Of a DNA stretch of 34,900 bases, positions 1-6,977 are shown piece after piece. How positions within the stretch are numbered: the stretch's first letter is position 1; each line of letters opens with the position of its first letter. This stretch comes from Candidatus Tayloriibacteriota bacterium. GTDB taxonomy: Bacteria > Patescibacteriota > Minisyncoccia > Phycocordibacterales > PALSA-1337. The stretch is taken from NCBI GenBank assembly GCA_903839695.1, contig CAIMDI010000002.1, positions 1-34,900 on the forward strand. Direction: 5' to 3'. The notes beneath the pieces are model-generated. The model saw nothing but the letters and a program-made list of their open reading frames with translations. It searched no databases and was not told where the DNA came from. A program made the position numbers and the translations under genes.

Positions 1-1
1 A

Positions 2-121
2 ACTACTAAGCCTATTCAGGCTCGTGTTGTCACAGTATCCGTTCAAGGAAATGATAAAGCAGGAATGAAATTATGTCTTGTTTCCAACGAGAATCATATT
101 CAAATTCTGATGATCAGATAG
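2..121 (+). CDS. Possible 3' end of a gene truncated by the window edge
   Basis: Frame 2 is open from the window edge to a TAG at 119-121 and gives about 39 residues (…QARVVTVSVQGNDK…). I do not recognise the family. The frame continues, after the stop, into the AAC-rich segment that looks like a DGR template repeat. This piece could therefore be the end of a DGR target protein, a target broken by a nonsense mutation, or non-coding DNA flanking the template. A neighbouring frame also reads through the end of this segment, so an old frameshift is possible. The missing upstream sequence is needed to decide. Confidence 0.3.
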   Translation, partial: TTKPIQARVVTVSVQGNDKAGMKLCLVSNENHIQILMIR

Positions 122-126
122 ACAGA

Positions 127-270
127 GACAAAACCAGACGCCGATGGCGACTTCTCTAACGCGCCCATCCTCAACTTCAACGATGGCAAGGTCAAGTTCG
201 ACACGAAGTATGTCGACAATGCCAACGACAACTATGGGTCAGCATCGTGGTTCTTTCCGAAGTCTCTCTT
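127..270 (+). repeat. Candidate DGR template repeat (or variable-region remnant)
   Basis: This segment is more GC-rich than its surroundings and is dense in AAC/AAT codons in frame 2 (…APILNFNDGKVKF…, …YVDNANDNYGSAS…). Adenine-rich asparagine codons are the hallmark of DGR template repeats, where adenines are the mutated positions. In frame 2 the reading runs without a stop into the terminator hairpin just downstream, so it is unlikely to be a coding C-terminus as it stands. That favours a non-coding template over a variable region. It lies next to avd and a DGR-type reverse transcriptase. The matching variable region is not in this window, so the boundaries and the TR/VR assignment are inference. 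Confidence 0.4.
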
Positions 271-278
271 CTTTTTTG

Positions 279-306
279 AAAGGCGTCATTTATTTGACGC
301 CTTTTA
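279..306 (+). terminator. Rho-independent terminator
   Basis: A perfect 9-bp stem (AAAGGCGTC / GACGCCTTT) encloses an 8-nt loop and is followed by a T-rich tail. It would end transcription coming from the template-repeat side. It also lies just past the stop of the minus-strand avd gene, whose transcript would read into the same hairpin with an A/T-rich tail. Confidence 0.8.
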
Positions 307-307
307 T

Positions 308-652
308 CTACTTTTGTGAACGCATCCAACCTCCGAGCATTCTTCCTATCTCATCTATATGTATTTGAATCACTAAGTATTTCTTTTGATCGAGTGAGCC
401 AGTGTCTTTCATGAGACGTATAAGGAAACGAAAAAGATTTAGCTTTACGCTTCCCTTTTCAAGGAGCATTATTTTGCCATTTTGTCTGGTATAGCCAGCT
501 TCTAGGAAAAATTCAAACATATCAAGTAGACTATTCTCGCTTCTCTCCCACACAGTATAGCGATCTAATTTAGGAACAACTTTTCTGTATTCATGGAACA
601 GTTTGTACAGGTCATATGATTTCTTTAATATTGGGATTTCAATTTCATTCAT
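308..652 (-). CDS. avd: DGR accessory protein Avd (four-helix bundle)
   Basis: This is a 114-residue, helical, basic protein starting MNEIEIPILKKSYDLYKLF. The track ORF is longer, but the ATG at 652 gives the typical Avd start. The pattern IPILKKSYDLYK…, then ENSLLDMFEFFLEAGY, then GSVKLNLFRFLIRLMKD, and the closing EIGRMLGGWMRS matches the Avd / 23S-intervening-sequence-like four-helix bundle family. In DGRs, Avd forms a pentameric ring that binds the reverse transcriptase and the template RNA and is needed for mutagenic retrohoming. Its start codon is 4 bp from the RT start on the opposite strand, so the two genes are divergent. The reading frame is intact although the RT is broken. Confidence 0.85.
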   Translation of the reverse strand: MNEIEIPILKKSYDLYKLFHEYRKVVPKLDRYTVWERSENSLLDMFEFFLEAGYTRQNGKIMLLEKGSVKLNLFRFLIRLMKDTGSLDQKKYLVIQIHIDEIGRMLGGWMRSQK

Positions 653-656
653 AAAT

Positions 657-1723
657 ATGAAGGTATATAAAAATATTTTTAATAAGGCGATTGAACTGGA
701 TAATTTGTTTTTGGCATGGGACGAATTCAAGGAAGGCAAAAGATCAAGGTCCGATGTTGCATATTTTGAGTTTGGATTGGAAACGAATATTTTTAAAATT
801 CATCATGAGCTTGAAGAACAAACTTACAGACATAGCCCGTATGAAGAATTTTATATAAGTGATCCAAAACGGAGACATATACATAAAGCAATGGTACGAG
901 ACCGAATCGTTCATCATGCAATCTTTAATATCCTCAATCCAATTTTTGACAAAACTTTCATTGCAAATTCTTTTTCTTGCAGGATAATGAAAGGAAGCCA
1001 TAAAGGAGTTGAGGTTGTAGCAAAAATGCTCAAAAAAGAAAGTCATAATAATTCCAGGTCATGCTATGCACTTAAGTGCGATATACAAAAATTTTTTGAC
1101 AGCATTGATCATCAAACCCTGACATTCTTCCTTTCTAGAAGAATTCAAGATGAAAAAATGATATGGCTCCTTAGGGAAATTATTGATGGCTACGAGAATA
1201 AAAGCGGAATCACGAGAGAGAGAGAGGGGGGGGGAGTTGCGCTTCGCGCAAAAAAGGAATACCAATCGGAAATCTTACTTCCCAAATTTTTGCTAATATT
1301 TATATGAATATCTTTGATCAATTTATTAAACATAATATGAAAGTTAAACATTATGCGAGATATACCGATGATTTTATCATTGTTTCTCACAACAAGATGT
1401 ATTTAGAAAGCCTAATTAAACCAATAAATGAATTCCTAATGAAGAACTTATATTTAAATTTGCATCCAAACAAAACAAGAATTAGGAAATACTCTCATGG
1501 TGTTGATTTCTTGGGATATGTCATTCTACCTCATTGTCAATTAATCCGAAAGAGAACATGGAAAAGAATACTGAGAAAATTCAAAGAAAAGGTTACGAAT
1601 TTCAAACAAGGTAAATTATCAGAAAAATCACTTAATCAATCATTGCAATCATATTTAGGAATCTTGTCTCATGCTGATGCTTATGAGCTTAGCGAGTATT
1701 TGAAGAATTTAAAACTATTCTAG
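657..1723 (+). pseudogene. DGR-type reverse transcriptase, split by a frameshift
   Basis: Two overlapping track ORFs (603-1307 and 1304-1723) are parts of one gene. The N-terminal part carries RT motif A, KCDIQKFFDSIDH. The C-terminal part carries the catalytic YxDD box as YTDD (RYTDDFIIV) and ends in a typical RT thumb. The linking sequence GIPIGNLTSQIFANIYMN is encoded in frame 2 at about 1256-1309, out of frame with the N-terminal part. The IGNLTSQ form of motif B ([IVL]GxxxSQ) is the signature of DGR reverse transcriptases, not of group II intron or retron enzymes. I chose the ATG at 657 (MKVYKNIF) over the upstream 603 start because the RT-like sequence begins there. The frame breaks between about 1205 and 1255 at a GA/G-run. 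The gene is either a pseudogene, a phase-variable gene or a sequencing error. Confidence 0.85.
1203..1255 (+). repeat. GA-repeat, G9 run and hairpin at the RT frameshift
   Basis: A (GA)n tract runs directly into nine G residues. A perfect 6-bp inverted repeat (TTGCGC-TTC-GCGCAA) and an A6 run follow. The stretch sits between RT residues YENKSG and KGIPIGNLTSQ, where DGR enzymes normally have only a few residues. It looks like an expansion or insertion that changed the frame. The homopolymer invites slippage in the cell or miscalling in sequencing. Confidence 0.6.
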
Positions 1724-1885
1724 TTATCAGAGTTTTATCATTCCTCCACTTAAACACAGTCAATATGAGTGGTTCTATTCCTCTACCCATCATGCCCAAA
1801 TACGCTCTATGCAGAGTTAAAAAACATTATATTAACGCCTCTCGAGCGCTCGACTGCCTCTTGACACTCGAGCTAACTCGTGTTG

Positions 1886-1904
1886 GCGGAGGGTAAGAGA
1901 TTCG
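1886..1904. repeat. 19-bp direct repeat of the tRNA-Ser 3' end (possible att core)
   Basis: GCGGAGGGTAAGAGATTCG is identical to 2035-2053, which covers the acceptor strand and T-arm end of tRNA-Ser on the minus strand. In this copy the discriminator base is followed by CCA on the minus strand, whereas the intact tRNA gene is followed by CAA. A tRNA 3'-end fragment duplicated nearby is the usual footprint of tyrosine-recombinase integration. No integrase is visible in the window. Confidence 0.6.
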
Positions 1905-1913
1905 GTCACGGAT

Positions 1914-1931
1914 AATTTTCTGCAGAAAATT
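1914..1931. repeat. 18-bp perfect palindrome
   Basis: AATTTTCTGCAGAAAATT reads the same on both strands. It sits 10 bp from the tRNA-derived repeat. It could be a protein-binding site or a recombination arm site; it lacks the T-tail expected of a terminator. Confidence 0.6.
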
Positions 1932-1986
1932 TCCGCTACCCCGCCTCGCACCGTCGTGCTCCGGCTTTCTCATCCTTACTACTCTC

Positions 1987-2036
1987 GCAATGATAATTTA
2001 TTCAGACGGCATTTAGCCGTCTTCATAAATCATTGC
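1987..2036 (-). repeat. Long inverted repeat just downstream of tRNA-Ser
   Basis: Arms of about 21-24 nt (GCAATGAT…AGACGGC and GCCGTCT…ATCATTGC) pair with only small mismatches around a 5-nt loop (ATTTA). The outer end touches the tRNA discriminator base. On the tRNA strand this could form a transcription-ending or processing hairpin, but there is no clean U-tract after it. It may also belong to the integration scar. Confidence 0.6.
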
Positions 2037-2122
2037 GGAGGGTAAGAGATTCGAACTCTTGATGCCCTTTCGGACATACATCCTTTCCAGGGATGCGCAC
2101 TAGACCGCTATGCGAACCCTCC
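2036..2122 (-). tRNA. tRNA-Ser (anticodon GGA)
   Basis: The minus strand folds as a class II tRNA of 87 nt. Acceptor GGAGGGT pairs with ACCCTCC. The anticodon stem is CATCC/GGATG around loop CTGGAAA, giving anticodon GGA (Ser, UCC/UCU codons). A long variable arm (…GTCCGAAAGGGC…) is typical of serine tRNAs, and the T-arm loop is GTTCGAATC. CCA is not encoded. It follows the TPM-domain gene by 27 bp on the same strand. Confidence 0.93.
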
Positions 2123-2149
2123 TTTTTCCATTCTGAAATATCTGTACAC

Positions 2150-3034
2150 TTACCAACTTCCGCTCGATCCTCCACCCCCTGACGATCCTCCTCCGAAACC
2201 ACCGAAACCTCCTCCAGAACTTCCTCCGCCACCAAATCCCCCACCCCAAAAACCTCCATGCCCTCTACCTTTACCCGCATTTTTGGAAAGTAAATAATCC
2301 ATTCCTAAACCAAAAAGTGTCAATATTATTACAGATATTAATCCAGTTAATATTGAACCCACATAAAAGCCATATATAATTCCTATTACAGAACCGACAA
2401 CGCCTCCTAACCACCATGATTTTGTATTACCCATTATGCTAATAAATAAAATTAAAAGAAAAAAACCATATTTTTCTATTACATTAATTACATTTATTTT
2501 TATACCAGATTTTTCTTGAACAGGATAATAATTGGCTTCACTATTTAATACAGAAATCATTGCATTTACACCATTTGAAATTCCTTCTTCATAATTACCA
2601 TTTTTAAAAGATGGTAAAATAATTTTCTGAATAATGCCACTTGATTTTGCATCAGTTAATGTGCCCTCAACTCCATACCCTGTTTCGATTTTTAATTTTT
2701 TATCATTTAAAGAAACGAGTAATAGCACGCCATTATCGCTTCCTTTTTGACCGATTTTCCATTCCTCAAAAAGTTTAACAGCGTAACTTTCTATAGTTTC
2801 ATCGACTAATGACGGTATAGTAACTACAGCTATTTGAATACCTGTAGATTTTTCAAAATCTGAAATTGTTTTGTTTAAATTTTCTATTCCCGCAGGAGAA
2901 ATAGTCTTAGCAAAATCGCTTACATAACCCATGGATTTTCCAGGGCTATTGTAAGCGTATGCTAAAGGCACTATAGAAAAAACTATTAGAATAATTACAA
3001 TTCTTGCAAGTAATAGAAATGTTACTCGCTTCAT
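2150..3034 (-). CDS. TPM-domain (YgcG-type) membrane protein with Gly/Ser-rich tail
   Basis: This is a 294-residue protein. It has a signal peptide at about 1-27 (ending PLAYAY), then a TPM domain at about 35-160 (VSDFAKTISPAGIENLNK…, TGIQIAVVTIPSL…, GSDNGVLLLVSLNDKKLKIETGYGVEG). Hydrophobic segments follow at about 185-245, and the last 40 residues are almost all Gly and Ser with Phe (GGGFGGFGGGSSGGGGSS). The family is formerly known as the 'beta-propeller domain of methanol dehydrogenase type'. TPM domains are implicated in membrane or photosystem protein quality control, but the bacterial role is unclear. The gene starts 3 bp after lemA, and lemA plus TPM is a common bacterial pair, so the two products probably work together at the membrane. 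Confidence 0.88.
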   Translation of the reverse strand: MKRVTFLLLARIVIILIVFSIVPLAYAYNSPGKSMGYVSDFAKTISPAGIENLNKTISDFEKSTGIQIAVVTIPSLVDETIESYAVKLFEEWKIGQKGSDNGVLLLVSLNDKKLKIETGYGVEGTLTDAKSSGIIQKIILPSFKNGNYEEGISNGVNAMISVLNSEANYYPVQEKSGIKINVINVIEKYGFFLLILFISIMGNTKSWWLGGVVGSVIGIIYGFYVGSILTGLISVIILTLFGLGMDYLLSKNAGKGRGHGGFWGGGFGGGGSSGGGFGGFGGGSSGGGGSSGSW

Positions 3035-3037
3035 GAT

Positions 3038-3595
3038 TTAGAACTTAACCTTTGGAGCTTCTTCTGAACCTTTTGTCGCCTCAAAATATGATCTTTCAGC
3101 AAATCCAGTCATACTAGCGATTAAGGAACTTGGGAATTTCATTACCTTTAAATTGTAGAATTTAATACTGTCATTGAATCTTGATCTTTCTACACTAATA
3201 CGATTCTCAGTGCCCTCTTGTTGTGATATAAAAGTTTGCATTACTTCTGAAGATTTTAATTGAGGGTAGTTTTCCGCAATAACAAGCAATCTACCAATAG
3301 AACTTTCTACTTCACCAGCAGCTTTTGCCTTTGCATCTGGAGTTGTGGCACCAGAATATTTTGTACGAGCATTTGCTATAGCTGTAAACACATTTTCTTC
3401 TTGCTTCATTACACCCTTTACAGATTCTACTAGATTAGGGATAAGGTCAAAACGTCTTTGATAAACAGTTTCTACTTGTTTCCATTGTGCATCTGCATTT
3501 ATGTTTAAAGTGACAAGACCGTTATATGTTACAAGACCGTATGTCAATAACAATACAACAATAATCACAATCGTTATTAATATTTTTTTATTCAT
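3038..3595 (-). CDS. lemA: LemA family protein
   Basis: The product has 185 residues. One N-terminal transmembrane segment (about residues 4-24) is followed by the LemA helical domain with the family's WKQVETVYQRRFDLIPNLVE motif, the region VFTAIANARTKY, and ENYPQLKSSEVMQTF. Its length is typical. LemA proteins are membrane-anchored helical bundles of unknown biochemical function. It lies in a tight operon between the PsbP-like gene (24 bp upstream) and the TPM gene (3 bp downstream). I see no clear Shine-Dalgarno sequence. Confidence 0.92.
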   Translation of the reverse strand: MNKKILITIVIIVVLLLTYGLVTYNGLVTLNINADAQWKQVETVYQRRFDLIPNLVESVKGVMKQEENVFTAIANARTKYSGATTPDAKAKAAGEVESSIGRLLVIAENYPQLKSSEVMQTFISQQEGTENRISVERSRFNDSIKFYNLKVMKFPSSLIASMTGFAERSYFEATKGSEEAPKVKF

Positions 3596-3619
3596 TATTT
3601 TATTTATAAATAATAATAC

Positions 3620-4300
3620 TTATTTCTTTGGAGCAATCTTTGTTTCATCTATTCCTACTGGAGGAACAACAAATGAGAATGTTTTTATCATATCTTTGAA
3701 TTGAGAATCTGCTGAATCTACCAATGTAACATTTCTAGCAGAAACCTTTTGTGCATTAGCACCTGTATAACCCTTACTTGAAGGACTTAGAGATATTGAA
3801 CTGAATGTGAAGTAATAACAAATAGAATCTTTTTGTAGAGTATACATTCTATTAAAATAATTTCTTCCTTGAACAGTATTTAGCATAGATATCATACTAA
3901 ATGTAAGATCTTTTACTTTTAAACTACTTCTCTCCTTTATAGAAGTTGTAGGAGGAAATCCACAAGTACCAGATACAATATCAATTTTTGACTCCAATTT
4001 ACCTATAGTATTCTTTTCCTTATCATCAAGATAATTTGAAATAAAAACGACATTTGATGGAGATTCTAATTTCTCCCATGTTGTAGGATATTTTACAGAA
4101 AATCCTAATTCTTCGTTTTTGTATTCTGATAATTTGTCAGACACCTTTACGGTCTGACTAGCAGGAATAGAAACTGTATCTACAGTTTGCTGTCCTTTAT
4201 CTGTAGTCACTGGAACAATTGGCTTTGATGAGCCAGTAATCTTCCAAACGACTAAACCAATAATAGCGAGAACAATAACAATAATTAATGTTTTTTTCAT
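3620..4300 (-). CDS. Membrane-anchored PsbP-like protein of unknown function
   Basis: This 226-residue protein has an N-terminal transmembrane or uncleaved signal segment (MKKTLIIVIVLAIIGLVVW), a Thr/Val-rich linker, and a domain beginning YKNEELGFSVKYPTTWEKL. That 'xxxGFSxxYPxxW' opening is typical of PsbP-like / lipoprotein-type extracytoplasmic domains in many bacteria. There is no lipobox cysteine. The gene heads the lemA-TPM operon and has its own extended -10 promoter 9 nt upstream of the ATG, close to the end of groEL. The function is unknown. Confidence 0.7.
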   Translation of the reverse strand: MKKTLIIVIVLAIIGLVVWKITGSSKPIVPVTTDKGQQTVDTVSIPASQTVKVSDKLSEYKNEELGFSVKYPTTWEKLESPSNVVFISNYLDDKEKNTIGKLESKIDIVSGTCGFPPTTSIKERSSLKVKDLTFSMISMLNTVQGRNYFNRMYTLQKDSICYYFTFSSISLSPSSKGYTGANAQKVSARNVTLVDSADSQFKDMIKTFSFVVPPVGIDETKIAPKK

Positions 4301-4309
4301 GATTTAAAT

Positions 4310-4318
4310 AGTATAGCA
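4310..4318 (-). promoter_or_regulatory. Extended -10 promoter for the PsbP-like/lemA/TPM operon
   Basis: TGCTATACT on the minus strand is a strong extended -10 element. It ends 9 nt before the ATG at 4300, which puts the predicted start of transcription 2-3 nt from the start codon. Any -35 element would lie inside the 3' end of groEL. Confidence 0.65.
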
Positions 4319-4322
4319 AAAA

Positions 4323-6283
<1,961 letters not shown>

Positions 6284-6318
6284 ATTTTGTTTAATTAAAG
6301 TTAATAATGAGTAGGCAT

Positions 6319-6346
6319 ATTATATAGTAAGAAAGAGCTGAAACAA
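6319..6346 (-). promoter_or_regulatory. Promoter for groES-groEL
   Basis: On the minus strand, TTGTTT (6341-6346) and a perfect TATAAT (6319-6324) are separated by 16 bp. The predicted leader is about 29 nt. The -35 box lies next to the -35 box of the divergent plus-strand promoter (TTGACA at 6348), so the two promoters are back to back and may compete for polymerase. Confidence 0.65.
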
Positions 6347-6347
6347 C

Positions 6348-6376
6348 TTGACATTGCGTTAATATTGGTGTATAAA
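6348..6376 (+). promoter_or_regulatory. Consensus sigma-70 promoter for the orphan gene at 6490
   Basis: TTGACA (6348-6353) and TATAAA (6371-6376) are separated by exactly 17 bp, close to the full consensus. The predicted transcript has a leader of about 107 nt, unlike most other genes in this window. Confidence 0.8.
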
Positions 6377-6415
6377 TAAAGCAGAACAGTTAAGTAGTAG
6401 CGGTACGAAAATTCG

Positions 6416-6432
6416 GGCAATCCGTTATTGCC
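6416..6432 (+). other. Small hairpin in the leader of the orphan gene
   Basis: GGCAAT and ATTGCC form a perfect 6-bp stem with loop CCGTT inside the 107-nt leader. It may be regulatory or only structural. I do not recognise a known riboswitch. Confidence 0.4.
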
Positions 6433-6489
6433 ATGAAGAGCGCAAGTTAGCTCAAAGTACTAATACTATAAAACCGAAAGGTGAGTAAA

Positions 6490-6930
6490 ATGAGTACCAT
6501 GAAAATAAAAGAGGTACGGGTCTGTAAGGCGAGGTGCCTCAAATACCTATTGGTGTTTGCCATAAGTATGGCAACATGCTTGATGGTTGAAAAAACCATC
6601 GGACAAGACGATGTCGCCAGGAATTTGTTCGTGATAGCAGTCATCATGACCATTGCCTTGGCAGGTCTGGTTGCGATCTCTGACAAAATCGCAGCTATTT
6701 ATATAATAACGAAGTGGATTGGCATCAGCTTCGTCAAAACCAGCTGGTTGATTGCGACGAAACAGCAATCTCAGATCCGCACAGCTCTCTCAAGGTGCAT
6801 ACAAGAAGCACCAAAAAATGAGAGGCGCGAATTGGGCATAACGATGGCCCAACTCCTCAGAATTCTTGGTTTCAGATACAACTTGGTGTATCTGGAACCA
6901 ATTCACGATGAAAATCCAGAATCATTTTGA
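6490..6930 (+). CDS. Orphan protein with two predicted membrane segments
   Basis: The product has 146 residues from the ATG at 6490. This start is chosen over the track's GTG at 6481 because AAAGGTGAG gives a good Shine-Dalgarno sequence 5 nt before it. Hydrophobic stretches lie at about residues 20-35 (YLLVFAISMATCLMV) and 46-65 (LFVIAVIMTIALAGLVAISD), and the C-terminal half is basic and soluble. I do not recognise the family. GC content and codon use are clearly higher than in the neighbours (CTC, AGG, GCC and ATC codons are common). Its own near-consensus promoter, long leader, Shine-Dalgarno sequence and palindromic terminator make it a self-contained cassette, possibly acquired, or a highly expressed small gene. 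Confidence 0.75.
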   Translation: MSTMKIKEVRVCKARCLKYLLVFAISMATCLMVEKTIGQDDVARNLFVIAVIMTIALAGLVAISDKIAAIYIITKWIGISFVKTSWLIATKQQSQIRTALSRCIQEAPKNERRELGITMAQLLRILGFRYNLVYLEPIHDENPESF

Positions 6931-6943
6931 ATCTGGAACACGA

Positions 6944-6971
6944 AGCCCCGTTGCGCTAGCGCAACGGGGCT
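6944..6971. terminator. 28-bp perfect palindrome, likely bidirectional terminator
   Basis: Fourteen-base arms (AGCCCCGTTGCGCT and its exact complement) form a GC-rich hairpin between the stop codons of the orphan gene (plus) and secA (minus). A clean U-tract is missing on either side, but the position and stability suggest it ends or protects both transcripts. Confidence 0.7.
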
Positions 6972-6977
6972 CTGTAC

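Larger units (their letters stand above)
1724..2035. other. Gene-free, palindrome-rich stretch between RT and tRNA-Ser
   Basis: No ORF here looks real. The stretch holds a 12-bp palindrome (TCGAGCGCTCGA, 1842-1853), an 18-bp palindrome (1914-1931), a 19-bp copy of the tRNA-Ser 3' end (1886-1904) and a long inverted repeat next to the tRNA (1987-2036). Base composition from about 1835 on is clearly richer in GC than the flanking coding DNA. The mixture resembles a recombination scar or the remnant of an integrated element. Confidence 0.6.

Noticed and set aside
744-1390. Minus-strand ORFs opposite the reverse transcriptase
   Set aside because: They are antisense shadows of the RT frames. Only the Avd frame (308-652) has a recognisable family pattern on that strand.
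2023-2280. Minus-strand ORF of 85 residues across the tRNA and the TPM tail
   Set aside because: It overlaps the tRNA-Ser gene and the Gly-rich end of the TPM gene in another frame, so it is not real.
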